The position numbers were made by a program, and so were the translations under genes. Below are positions 1 to 8,072 of a stretch of 64,000 nt of DNA, piece after piece. Every line of letters starts with the position of its first letter. The first letter of the stretch is position 1. The stretch lies in NCBI GenBank assembly GCA_942490705.1, contig CALNXY010000002.1, forward strand, positions 186,001-250,000, given 5' to 3'. The notes beneath the pieces were generated by a model. That model had not been told where the DNA came from. It saw only the letters and a program-made list of their open reading frames with translations, and made no database searches. Source of the stretch: JAGRCP01 sp942490705. Its GTDB lineage: Bacteria > Chloroflexota > Anaerolineae > Caldilineales > Caldilineaceae.

Positions 1-205
1 TGTCGATACGTTTGCCGTTGAGGTAGACGGTGCCGCTGGTGGGTCGCAAGGCCCCATCCAGAATATTGGTCAACGTCGTCTTGCCCGCGCCATTGGGGCC
101 GATCAAGCCGATCAGCTCCGGCCCGTTGACCTCGAAGGTCACGTCGCGCAGCACCTGGAGACCGCCGAAATTCTTGTGGATGTGGTTGACTTTAAGTTCG
201 ATCAT
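1..205 (-). CDS. livG: Branched-chain amino acid ABC transporter ATP-binding protein LivG (partial, N-terminal 68 residues)
   Basis: This is the amino-terminal end of an ABC ATPase; the rest lies beyond the left edge. The start is the ATG at 203-205. The visible part opens with MIELKVNHIHKNFGGLQVL, an A-loop region typical of LivG-type ATPases, followed by the Walker A motif GPNGAGKTT at about residues 36-44 and then SGTVYLNGKRID. It would couple ATP hydrolysis on the cytoplasmic face to import through LivH and LivM. It lies 32 bases downstream of livM on the same strand and so closes the visible livJ-H-M-G order. The Walker B and signature motifs are outside the window, so LivG rather than LivF rests on gene order and the N-terminal sequence. 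Confidence 0.9.
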   Translation of the reverse strand, partial: MIELKVNHIHKNFGGLQVLRDVTFEVNGPELIGLIGPNGAGKTTLTNILDGALRPTSGTVYLNGKRID

Positions 206-237
206 GGGTCTCTCGTCCAGAAGATTGGGGGCCGAAA

Positions 238-1473
238 TTATGCAGCATCCGGTCCACCCTGGGCGGCAGCCGTCGCAGCATCGCGTTTGGACACTGTCTC
301 CTCGTCCATGCCCCGCCGGGTCAGCCAGACGATGATTGGATAAATCAGACCGTTGCGGAAGAAGCGCAACGTCAGCATGAGCAAGAGGCCGAAGAAGACC
401 AGCCGCCACGTCGTCATGTCGACCGTTACCGGGCCGATGTCGAAGCTATTGCGCAGCAATTCCAGGCCGAACAACAGAAAGATGGCGCCCATCGCCGCCG
501 CGTAGATATTCTCCAGCCCGCCGATGACGGCCATTGCAATGACGAGGCTCATTTGCAGGATAATCAGAATGTTGGGCGTAATGATGCCGATGTAGTGCCC
601 CTGTACAGCGCCAGCCGACGCGGCCATCATGGCGGTGACGGTGAAGACAAGCACCTTGTAGCGCACAACGTGAACGCCCAGCGCCGCTGCAGCCTCTTCG
701 TCCTCGCGAATCGCACGAATGAACAGACCGATGCGCGAGGTCACCATCCAACCCAGAATAAACATGACGATCAGGAAGAGTCCAAGCATGATGTAGTAGG
801 GCGGCACCTTGCTTGCCGCGCCAAATTCTTGGCCAAAGGCGGTGAGGCCATACGGGAAGAGCGGGGACATTTCCAGACCGCTCTGCCCCTGAGTCACGTC
901 GATCTCGGCGCTCAGGACGGCGCGTACGATTTCTGAGAAACCGATCGTAAAGAGAGCCAGGTAGGTGCTGCGCAGACGCAACACCAGCGCACCAATCAAG
1001 AAGCCGAAGAGGCCGCCCACGAGAATACCGAAGACCACGCCCCACCAAATTGAAGGCGTCACGATAGTGGTTCCGGCCGCCATGCTCTGCTTGGCTACAT
1101 CCAGGCAGCTCAGCCCGTTGTCCTGCTTAACGCCGATGGGATCGAGCAGTACCAGGTACTTGCCAAAAAACGGAATCTCGCGACAGAGATAGGTTGGGGC
1201 GGACGTGATGCGTACGTAGGTGCCATACAGCGCGGCCGTGTAAGCGCCGATGGCCATGAAGGCCATGTGTGCAAAGGAGAACTGGCCCGCATAGCCGGCA
1301 AGCAACGACCAGCTTGCTGCCAGGATGGCGTAGAAGAAGGCCGTGATGGCCAAATGCATGATGTAGGGCGAATCGCTGATAAAGACCGGCAGCACAAGCA
1401 GGACAAGTACGGTGATCGCCAACAGGACCGCGCCAATGAAGGTGGAGCGGCGATAGAAAGTCGCTTCTTTCAT
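238..1473 (-). CDS. livM: Branched-chain amino acid ABC transporter permease LivM
   Basis: This is a 411-residue polytopic permease subunit of a branched-chain amino acid or amide importer. I chose the ATG at 1471-1473 because it overlaps the livH stop (ATGA coupling) and gives a normal hydrophobic start (MKEATFYRR...). The frame stays open upstream but encodes non-membrane sequence there. Family hallmarks are LLAGYAGQFSFAHMAFMAIGAY near residue 55 and the EAA-like loop IREDEEAAAALGVHVVRYKVLVF near residue 290. Compared with a usual LivM of roughly 300-360 residues there is an insertion of about 50 residues after the second core helix (TYLCREIPFF...GLSCLDVAKQS) carrying two cysteines, and a charged tail of about 20 residues. 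It pairs with LivH to form the membrane pore. Confidence 0.93.
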   Translation of the reverse strand: MKEATFYRRSTFIGAVLLAITVLVLLVLPVFISDSPYIMHLAITAFFYAILAASWSLLAGYAGQFSFAHMAFMAIGAYTAALYGTYVRITSAPTYLCREIPFFGKYLVLLDPIGVKQDNGLSCLDVAKQSMAAGTTIVTPSIWWGVVFGILVGGLFGFLIGALVLRLRSTYLALFTIGFSEIVRAVLSAEIDVTQGQSGLEMSPLFPYGLTAFGQEFGAASKVPPYYIMLGLFLIVMFILGWMVTSRIGLFIRAIREDEEAAAALGVHVVRYKVLVFTVTAMMAASAGAVQGHYIGIITPNILIILQMSLVIAMAVIGGLENIYAAAMGAIFLLFGLELLRNSFDIGPVTVDMTTWRLVFFGLLLMLTLRFFRNGLIYPIIVWLTRRGMDEETVSKRDAATAAAQGGPDAA

Positions 1474-2717
1474 AGTTCCCTCCCAAAGAGCCCGGTTGGC
1501 TTCAACAGGAGAGTCAGGGTCAGGATGATCATGCCGTAGGCCGGGATGTAGGCGGCAGCCCGGGTCGGGTCTGGCACGCAGCCGACGCCCAGCGCTTCGA
1601 CCAGGCCAACGATGATGCCGCCGACAAACGCACCGGGTAGCGAACCCATGCCGCCCAAGACGATGATCACAAACGCCCGCGCCGAAGCCGGGATGCCGAC
1701 CTGCGGCAGCCAGGCAAAGACCTGTACCAGCGTGGCGCCGGAAAGACCGGCCAGCATGCCGCCCAGGGCGAATGCCAGCGTATTCATGCGGTAGGGGTTG
1801 ATGCCGGCTACCGACGAAGCCTGGCGATCCTGGCTCACTGCGCGCAGGCCGCGTCCGGTCCACGTCCGGTAGAGAAACCACATGAGCATGAGCAGCAGAA
1901 TAATTGAAATCGTAGCGGATACAAACCGCGGATTGGGAATCGAAACCGTGTCAAAGAGGCGCAGGTTCCCGGGTGTGGTTTTGATCAGCACCGGGTTTTC
2001 CTCGCTGGGAAACGCTACTGGGGGGAAGTCGAAGAAGCGAGGTGACTTGACCGGGCTTGCGCCCACCAGCGCCTGGGTCAAATACTGTAGAAAAAACGCC
2101 AACCCAAAGGTGACGAGAATCGCGTATTCCTTGGGGCGTTCAATCTTCCCTTCACCCATGGGACGTAGGAAGAGCACTTCGAAGATTGCACCAATGAGGA
2201 AGGTGACAATCGCTGCGCCCAACAGCCAGACCAGCGCACTGGTCTCGCCAAAGAGTGCAGAAGCGCTCATGTAGTAGACGACCATGCCGCCAATCATGTA
2301 GAACTCGCCGTGGGCAAAGCTGACGATGCCAAGGATTGAGTAGATGAGCGTCAGACCCAATGCCATGAGGCTGTAGATGAGACCAATGACAATGCCATTG
2401 GTGAGCTGCGAGGCCATGAACTGCGGATTGGTTACGCAGAGATTGGTGGGGTATGCGCGCGCAAAGGCAACGACCAGAATGCCAAGGATCATGACGCTGG
2501 CAACGCCATTGATCCAAGCCGTCAGTTCCGGCGTGTAGATCCAGAGCGGGATAAGGCCAATCGGTCCTAAGGCGCCGCCTACCAGCGCCCCGCTCAAGCT
2601 TGCTTTGGAGATATCGAGGTCTTTGCGTCCATAAATGCGTGGCGTGAAGATACCACCAATTGCACCCCAGAAGACGATCCAGAGTATTGCAATTGTGAAG
2701 ATTTGACTATTCGCCAT
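1470..2717 (-). CDS. livH: Branched-chain amino acid ABC transporter permease LivH with N-terminal membrane extension
   Basis: This is a 415-residue permease. The LivH core begins near residue 103 (FMASQLTNGIVIGLIYSLMA) and contains the hallmark GIVSFAHGEFYMIGGM. A cytoplasmic coupling loop (GRGLRAVSQDRQASSVAGIN) lies near residue 285, and it ends KPTGLFGREL. Upstream of the core are about 100 extra residues with probable helices at about 6-25, 40-60 and 70-88, which ordinary LivH proteins of about 290-310 residues lack. The start ATG at 2715-2717 is the only one that includes this segment; an internal start cannot be excluded. The stop overlaps the livM start by 4 bases. A strong hairpin lies upstream, between this gene and the binding-protein gene. 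Confidence 0.92.
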   Translation of the reverse strand: MANSQIFTIAILWIVFWGAIGGIFTPRIYGRKDLDISKASLSGALVGGALGPIGLIPLWIYTPELTAWINGVASVMILGILVVAFARAYPTNLCVTNPQFMASQLTNGIVIGLIYSLMALGLTLIYSILGIVSFAHGEFYMIGGMVVYYMSASALFGETSALVWLLGAAIVTFLIGAIFEVLFLRPMGEGKIERPKEYAILVTFGLAFFLQYLTQALVGASPVKSPRFFDFPPVAFPSEENPVLIKTTPGNLRLFDTVSIPNPRFVSATISIILLLMLMWFLYRTWTGRGLRAVSQDRQASSVAGINPYRMNTLAFALGGMLAGLSGATLVQVFAWLPQVGIPASARAFVIIVLGGMGSLPGAFVGGIIVGLVEALGVGCVPDPTRAAAYIPAYGMIILTLTLLLKPTGLFGREL

Positions 2718-2807
2718 TGGCCAATCCTAGCTGGGGATTGTTGACTTGACTGCGCATCTCGAAGAGCTCTGAGACATTGAGTGGATGCGACACGACGGCC
2801 CGCAATT

Positions 2808-2848
2808 CTAGAAGATGGGGAGATCAGGTCGATCTCCCCATCTTCTAG
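2808..2848 (-). promoter_or_regulatory. Perfect 18-bp hairpin between the binding-protein gene and livH
   Basis: CTAGAAGATGGGGAGATC at 2808-2825 is perfectly complementary to 2831-2848 across a 5-base loop. It sits 26 bases after the binding-protein stop and 90 bases before livH. No T-run follows on the minus strand, so this is not a classic intrinsic terminator. In many import operons a stem here gives partial termination or protects the upstream message from 3' exonucleases, yielding excess binding protein; that role is inferred here. Confidence 0.8.
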
Positions 2849-2873
2849 GTCGAATGCACTGTGATTGGACGGA

Positions 2874-4328
2874 CTACTCGGCCGCTACCCAAACGGCGTC
2901 GCCCGTCTGATATACTTCGGGGAAAACCACGGCTGCAAATGTGGAATCTTCGCCGGGCTCCTGGTATTGCACCATCGTAATGGCCGGATCCGGGAATTGG
3001 TGCCACCACTTATCTTCCAGCCCATCTTCGGAAGGATCCTTTTGGGTGCCATACGGGAAGGTGATCGTGCCCAACGCACCCTCGTAGGTGATATTCTCCA
3101 GCGCGGCAATGATCGCGTCGGCGTCGGTGCTGCCCGCCTCTTCAATCGCCTGGGCAATGATCATGATCGAATCATAGGCCTCCAGCGCGTAGGATTCCGC
3201 GGCCAGCTTGCCGGTCCGGTCCACGTAGCGCTCGACAAATGAGGTGGCGACGTCGTTATAGAGTTCTACCGGCAGACCAACGCGACGAACAAAGCAGAAG
3301 TTGCCATCCGGCACATTGGTCCAGTAGGAATTGCTCTCCAGGGCGACCTGGTTGCACTGCATAGGTATATCCTGGGGGCCGATGCCGGCGTCAGCGGCCT
3401 GCTGAATGAAGTTAAAGGCTGACTCGCCTGTCTGGAGCACCATAATGTAGTCTGGCTCTTCGGCGCGTACCCGCTCAATGATGGCCGAAAAATCCTGCGT
3501 GCCGATATCAACCGTGAAGGTGGTGGACTCGATGCCCACATCCGCAATGCCGGCGGCAGTCACTTCTGCGGCGGGAATCCCATAGTCGGTGTTTTCAGTG
3601 ATGATCACGACTTTTTCGATGGGGAAACCCAGTTCGTCGCGCATATGGATGATGAAATTCACATCCAGTCCCGAAACCTCTGAGTTGAGTGGCGCAATAC
3701 GAAAGATTTGGTCCTGCTTGTCACCTGTAATGGTATCGTTCCAGGTTTCGGCAAAGACGACCGGGATGTTATTGTCCACAGCGACTTCCTTGGAAGCGAC
3801 ACCGACGGAGCTGTGATAGCCGCCGCCAACAGCAACGACACGATCCTGGCCTATCAGCTTCTCCATAACGGCCGTACCGCGCTCGGGGAGACCTTCTGAA
3901 TCCTCGATGATTACCTCGACCGGGCGACCCAAAATACCGCCATTGGCATTGAGCTCGTCTTCAGCAATGCGCATCGCATCAACCATAGCTTCACCGCCGA
4001 CGACTGTACCCGGGGCCGACAGCGGCGCCAGTGCGCCAATCTTGATGACTTCGCCCTCAGTCGCAGCCGCCTCTTCAGCGGAATCCTCGGCGCTAGCGTC
4101 CTCATCGGTTGCTTCTTCCTCGTCCATAGCCTCTTCTGGCGCCGCCTCTTCTGGCGCCGCCTCTTCTGGCGCCGCCTCCTCTGTCGCCGCCTCTTCTGTC
4201 GCTGCTTCTTCAGTGGCAGGCGCTTCGCCCACTGTCTCCTGGGCGGCGGGGCCGCCGCACGCGGACAGCGTGAAGGCAAGCACAATGGCCAGTGCGGTGA
4301 TAAGCCACCGCGTTGAATTGGTTGACAT
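2874..4328 (-). CDS. livJ: Branched-chain amino acid-type ABC transporter substrate-binding lipoprotein
   Basis: This is a 484-residue secreted lipoprotein with a type II signal peptide (ALAIVLAFTLSAC, lipid-bearing Cys at about residue 24). Next comes an acidic Ala/Glu-rich linker of about 65 residues built from EEA repeats, then a Leu/Ile/Val-binding periplasmic fold starting VIKIGALAPLSAPG. The fold includes the family signatures EDSEGLPERGTAVMEKLI and YDSIMIIAQAIEEAG. A good ribosome site, AAGGAG, lies about 9 bases before the ATG at 4326-4328. It is the first gene of the liv cluster and should deliver ligand to LivHM; the ligand (branched amino acid, amide, urea or other) cannot be told from sequence. 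The linker probably spaces the binding domain from the membrane. Confidence 0.92.
   Translation of the reverse strand: MSTNSTRWLITALAIVLAFTLSACGGPAAQETVGEAPATEEAATEEAATEEAAPEEAAPEEAAPEEAMDEEEATDEDASAEDSAEEAAATEGEVIKIGALAPLSAPGTVVGGEAMVDAMRIAEDELNANGGILGRPVEVIIEDSEGLPERGTAVMEKLIGQDRVVAVGGGYHSSVGVASKEVAVDNNIPVVFAETWNDTITGDKQDQIFRIAPLNSEVSGLDVNFIIHMRDELGFPIEKVVIITENTDYGIPAAEVTAAGIADVGIESTTFTVDIGTQDFSAIIERVRAEEPDYIMVLQTGESAFNFIQQAADAGIGPQDIPMQCNQVALESNSYWTNVPDGNFCFVRRVGLPVELYNDVATSFVERYVDRTGKLAAESYALEAYDSIMIIAQAIEEAGSTDADAIIAALENITYEGALGTITFPYGTQKDPSEDGLEDKWWHQFPDPAITMVQYQEPGEDSTFAAVVFPEVYQTGDAVWVAAE
4129..4218. repeat. 15-bp tandem repeat encoding the acidic linker
   Basis: About six copies of a 15-base unit related to GCCTCTTCTGGCGCC run head to tail inside the binding-lipoprotein gene. 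The first three are identical and the last three diverge. The period is a multiple of three, so copy-number changes alter linker length (EEAAP/EEAAT units) without breaking the frame. Confidence 0.85.
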
Positions 4329-4786
4329 AATTTATCTTCTCCTTGTGGGTAGGCGCCATGCGTAGACGCAGACAGTTGGTTTAACCGGCCTGACGGCCAG
4401 AGAAATCACCAGAGAAATCACTCGTGGTTGCAGCGAAGCGCCTATTGACCCGATGCCAACAGGTGAAACGATAACTGCCGAAGAACCGACTAGGGGAATG
4501 ACTCCACAAGCGGATAGTATAGCCAATACCGGTATGACTTACACTATGACTGACAAGGTTGTAGCGGACTTCTTGTAGCGGACTTCAATGCGGACGAGGT
4601 GACGGTGTCCGGGAGTTTAGAGACCGAAGACCTTCTGGATCAAACCTAATTGCGATTTAGCGCCTGTGGTAGAAACGACCCGAACTCAGGCGTGCGGGGA
4701 GTATAGCACGGCTTCGATCTGAGTCAAAATGTTGAAAATCGTCCAGAGTAATGCCAAAATATTTGCAGATCGATTGGCCAAAATGG
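4329..4786. other. Intergenic region upstream of the liv cluster
   Basis: No credible coding sequence. It holds a 14-base direct repeat (TTGTAGCGGACTTC at 4559-4572 and 4573-4586) and a short doublet around 4396-4420 (CAGAGAAATCAC twice). A perfect palindrome ATACCGGTAT lies at 4526-4535, just upstream of a minus-strand TATACT box (4515-4520) that could serve the binding-protein promoter about 190 bases before its ATG. Confidence 0.5.
4515..4535 (-). promoter_or_regulatory. Candidate -10 box with adjacent operator-like palindrome for the liv cluster
   Basis: On the minus strand TATACT (4520 to 4515) is preceded by the perfect palindrome ATACCGGTAT (4535 to 4526). No good -35 box stands at 16-18 bases, which would fit an activator-dependent promoter but equally a chance match. 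Weak evidence. Confidence 0.25.
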
Positions 4787-6355
4787 TTATGGCCAGAGGA
4801 TGTCACCTGCATTCGACTGCGGATCTTGACTCGGAAACTGGATGAAGAAGACAGGTGGATCGAGACGTTGTCCTTGCCGGCTGTGGGGTGTGTTGCTCGC
4901 GTCAACCAATGACGCATCGGGCTCAAACGCGTAGTGACCAGCCGCAAGTTCTACATCGGCATCATCCAGCGCGGCAATCAGCTTTGGCCCCGACAGGCTA
5001 GACGTTCGTTCAATCGCGTCAACGGCCAGGAGTAGAGCATCGTAAGAAGCGAAGGCGGTCACGTCGGGCCAGCGCTCAAAGTACTTCTCGTAATCGGCGG
5101 CGAACGCCAGGGCCTGCTCATTTGCACGCGAAGGCCATGGGCCGCTCCAGGCCAAAATGGTCGGCGTACCGCTAGCCAACGCTGCTGTGATGTCGCCCTC
5201 CAATCCCGCACCGTCGATGAGAATCATGGTACCAGTAGCTGAGCCGATGCCGACGCCTTCAAGTTGCTGGCGAAGGGCCAGTGCTGCATTTTGAGGGAGA
5301 TCGATGATGACAGCGTCAGGCAGCATGTCGCCGGCCAGAATACGGGCGATGTCCGAAGAGAAATCTGTCGCTGGGAGGTCAATGGCCAGGGGCTCGACGA
5401 CCATGCCGGCATTTTCCAGCAGCCGCTGCGTAGTTCGGGCGGCCGCACGCGCGCGGTTGTTATTCTCGTGAATGTGTGAAATAAAGAGCTCGCCATCGTC
5501 CCAGAATTGTTCGGCGTTGGCGTCGAAGCTTTCTTTAAGAAAGGCGACCATTTCGTCGTCGACTGTATCGGCGGCCGGCATAATCTGAAAGACGTTTGGT
5601 GAATTGGCGTTGGCCAGATTTTCATCTCGTGCGCCAGCAACGATTACAGGGATGTCGTAGGTTGCCGCAACATCGATTACGGCCCGGGCCACGTTGTCAT
5701 GATAGAGGCCAACGATTAACGACGCGCAGTCCAGGTTAATCAGTCGATCTGCCCACATCGCCCCACGACGGGGAATGCCGGCCGAGTCGTAAGTTACCAA
5801 CCGCACCGGCTGGCCATTGATGCCGCCGCTCATGTTGACCGTCTTATTCGCTGTGTTGAGTGCAAACTGCATGACAAAGCCCTGCTCGTAGGCGCCGGGG
5901 CTGGACAAGGGAAGGATCGCACCGATGACAATCGGGGCTTGCTCAGCCGCGTCGGCTTGCGACAATGTCTCGGGGCGGTCGCAGCCCGAAGCCTGGTCCT
6001 CTACCGGCACTCCAGGATTGGGTGGAGCAACGGTGAGCAACGGTGAGTCAACATGATCCGAGAAGACAGCTGGCTCCGAAGGCACGCGCGTGTTAGCAGG
6101 CGGCGTAGTAAGAGGTTGAATCTTGTCGCCCAAACGGCGTTTTAACGAATTCGTCAGTAAATTGAGATCGGCGCGCTCATCCAGGCTATCGAACGGGCTG
6201 CTTCTTTCATGGATCATGGAGTCAGACGATGTTTCGGCTCCGTTAACGACAGGATCATCGACGCGCCGGGGACCACAGGCGCTTAAAGCAAATATCGCAC
6301 AGCTAAGTAAGAACAAGCGGTGGGAAAGTCGGATGTGCCGTAATCCGGGACGCAA
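4787..6355 (-). CDS. Leu/Ile/Val-binding-protein-like lipoprotein (solitary)
   Basis: This is a 522-residue lipoprotein. The signal peptide ends LLSCAIFALSAC, with lipid-bearing Cys near residue 28. A Ser/Pro-rich unstructured stretch of about 110 residues follows, and then a Peripla_BP_6-type fold begins PIVIGAILPLSSPGAYEQGF. Family features include GGINGQPVRLVTYDSAGIPRRG, LIVGLYHDNVARAVIDVAATYDIPVIVAGA (the nucleotide-like beta-alpha-beta of these proteins) and TAFASYDALLLAVDAI. It lies upstream of the liv cluster on the same strand but is separated by 458 bases, so it may be an independent binding protein, a spare ligand specificity for LivHM, or a sensor. The substrate is unknown. The start ATG at 6353-6355 lacks an obvious ribosome site. 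Confidence 0.85.
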   Translation of the reverse strand: MRPGLRHIRLSHRLFLLSCAIFALSACGPRRVDDPVVNGAETSSDSMIHERSSPFDSLDERADLNLLTNSLKRRLGDKIQPLTTPPANTRVPSEPAVFSDHVDSPLLTVAPPNPGVPVEDQASGCDRPETLSQADAAEQAPIVIGAILPLSSPGAYEQGFVMQFALNTANKTVNMSGGINGQPVRLVTYDSAGIPRRGAMWADRLINLDCASLIVGLYHDNVARAVIDVAATYDIPVIVAGARDENLANANSPNVFQIMPAADTVDDEMVAFLKESFDANAEQFWDDGELFISHIHENNNRARAAARTTQRLLENAGMVVEPLAIDLPATDFSSDIARILAGDMLPDAVIIDLPQNAALALRQQLEGVGIGSATGTMILIDGAGLEGDITAALASGTPTILAWSGPWPSRANEQALAFAADYEKYFERWPDVTAFASYDALLLAVDAIERTSSLSGPKLIAALDDADVELAAGHYAFEPDASLVDASNTPHSRQGQRLDPPVFFIQFPSQDPQSNAGDILWP

Positions 6356-6654
6356 AGGAAGTCTCCTACTAGCCGGAAATCAGGGAATCTTATGGCACTC
6401 TTTACGCTACTCCCTGTCGTAGAACAGGAGATTAGATTTAGGGATCAGAGTAGCGGCGAGCGGGATGGAGAAGGATTTGATTGGTAGCAAATCAGTCAAG
6501 CCAACGTCAGTCACGTTTCAAATCGACGCCTTCTCAACGAAATGCATACACGTTGCCGTGTGAGTATAACACTGCCGAAAAATGACGTCAAAATGGACAC
6601 AAAACAGGACCAAAGCCGGTCCAAAGCCCTACGTCGTATTTTGCGTTTAGGTCC
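6356..6654. other. Divergent intergenic region
   Basis: This separates the solitary binding lipoprotein (minus) from the CAP/LysM gene (plus). No coding sequence is convincing and I see no strong promoter. A weak stem with arms CCTGT and ACAGG lies near 6410-6430. Confidence 0.4.
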
Positions 6655-7827
6655 TTGTCTGCTAGCATTTCCCACATGGTACACTCAATGCTGTGGCGGT
6701 ACGGTGCACGTTCCGGAGCGATTTTTCTCCTGGTAGGTGCCTTGACAGCCGCCAGTTTTCTCGGCACGCAGACGTCAGTTCGTGCTCAGGAAGCGCCTAA
6801 TTCGATTGCACTCGCCCCCGAAGTGCAGACGGTCGTACAAGATATCAATAGCTCACGCGCTCGGCATGGAATCCACCCGCTGGCCGTGCATCCTCTTCTC
6901 GTCACTGCGGCCCAGAATCATGTGGCCGACATGGTCGCTCACGCTCATTACAGCCACACGGGTACCGACGGCAGCTCCGTTCAAGCCCGCGTGATCCGCA
7001 CTGGCTTCCAAAGCAGCAACGTAAGCGAAAATTGGGTATCCGTCCACAGCGCACAAAGTGCAATCAGCTGGTGGATGAACAGTTATGTTCATCGCAATAA
7101 CCTGCTGAACCCCAAATGGACCCAGGTTGGTGTCGGCATGCAGGTTGACCCACGTAACGGCATGCGCGTCTTTGTGGCCGTCTTTGGTGTGGGTGGGGCG
7201 ACGGGGGGAGAGCTGATGGTAGCTGCCGGCGCTCAATCGCAGCCCGTCGTGACTGCCGCAGTACCGCCGGGCGGCATGAACTACACGATTGTGCCTGGCG
7301 ACACGCTTCTGGAAATTGCTCAGCGACATAGTGTTGACTGGGAGCATGTAGCGGCCATCAATGGCTTCACTGAGGCGAGCTTACTCCAGATCGGCGACAC
7401 GATTCGCCTACCCGGAGCGGGCGATCTTGCGCCTGGTATCGGCGGTCCAGTTTCCGCTGTTTCCCTGCCCGAGAGCTACATTGAGTACGTAGTCCGGTCT
7501 GGCGATACGCTTTCTGGTATCGCTGCTCGCTATGACCTGAATTGGCAGGAAGTTGCCGCGATAAACGGGATGGGCGAGTTTTCTGTGCTGAACCTGGGTG
7601 ATGTTGTACGCATTCCCAGCCCGGCTGAGAAAATCTTCGGGAGTAACAATGACTCGAGTGCAGCAGTTGGCAATAGTGATGCGCCGCGAACTCACGTCAT
7701 AGCTGCCGGCGAAACGGTGATCACCGTGGCCGCTCGCTACGGTATCGGCTGGGGTGAATTGCTTCGCATCAACGGTCTTAGTGAAAACTCCGTCATCCAA
7801 ATCGGCCAGGAGTTACGCCTGCCCTAA
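6655..7827 (+). CDS. Secreted CAP (SCP/PR-1) domain protein with three C-terminal LysM repeats
   Basis: A 390-residue exported protein. The signal peptide is hydrophobic (GAIFLLVGALTAASFLG, cleavage likely after VRAQ). A YkwD-type CAP domain covers residues 60-190, with INSSRARHGIHPLAVHPLLVTAAQNHVADM and ENWV...WMNSYVHRNNLLNPKWTQVGVGM; its conserved His and Glu residues are visible. Three LysM domains follow at about 208-251, 276-318 and 346-389, each with the (S/G)-(D/E)-T-hydrophobic start and a final IRLP-like motif, predicted to bind peptidoglycan or other GlcNAc polymers. The start shown is TTG; an in-frame ATG at 6676 is an equally possible start. It is monocistronic, ending in a strong terminator. 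The role in the envelope is inferred and the CAP ligand unknown. Confidence 0.88.
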   Translation: MSASISHMVHSMLWRYGARSGAIFLLVGALTAASFLGTQTSVRAQEAPNSIALAPEVQTVVQDINSSRARHGIHPLAVHPLLVTAAQNHVADMVAHAHYSHTGTDGSSVQARVIRTGFQSSNVSENWVSVHSAQSAISWWMNSYVHRNNLLNPKWTQVGVGMQVDPRNGMRVFVAVFGVGGATGGELMVAAGAQSQPVVTAAVPPGGMNYTIVPGDTLLEIAQRHSVDWEHVAAINGFTEASLLQIGDTIRLPGAGDLAPGIGGPVSAVSLPESYIEYVVRSGDTLSGIAARYDLNWQEVAAINGMGEFSVLNLGDVVRIPSPAEKIFGSNNDSSAAVGNSDAPRTHVIAAGETVITVAARYGIGWGELLRINGLSENSVIQIGQELRLP

Positions 7828-7854
7828 GCCCGCTCCACCATTTTCGACAGAAAT

Positions 7855-7881
7855 CGCCATGCATTTGCATGGCGGTTTTTT
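7855..7881 (+). terminator. Intrinsic terminator after the CAP/LysM gene
   Basis: A 9-bp perfect stem (CGCCATGCA at 7855-7863 with TGCATGGCG at 7866-7874), a 2-base loop and then G followed by six T residues. It lies 27 bases beyond the stop codon. Confidence 0.9.
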
Positions 7882-7947
7882 GTATCATCCAGCCTGACTG
7901 ACCGCACGCTGAGTTTCCAATTTCGCGTGACGCGTTTTCCCTACGTC

Positions 7948-8069
7948 CCGTTGACATTTGGTCGTAACGTCCCCGGCACGGGCGCCTGCAAGTCTGCTAA
8001 TCGGATATTCTGCCGCCCGTGCCGGGGACGTTGAAGGTGTAAAGTCGGTGGTTCTCGAAATGTCAACGG
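7948..8069. repeat. Nested inverted-repeat element (MITE/REP-like), 122 bp
   Basis: Two inverted repeats are nested. The outer 12-bp ends are CCGTTGACATTT (7948-7959) and its complement (8058-8069). Inside is a perfect 19-bp GC-rich pair (7966-7984 with 8014-8032) around a 29-base loop. It fills the gap between the CAP/LysM terminator and the pgm stop codon, ending 3 bases from the latter. It may act as the pgm terminator or be a small mobile palindrome. Confidence 0.7.
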
Positions 8070-8072
8070 AAC

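Noticed and set aside
1474..1881. Upstream extension of livM
   Set aside because: The extra 136 residues overlap livH in another frame, are Arg/Gly-rich and not membrane-like; the ATGA overlap marks the true start.
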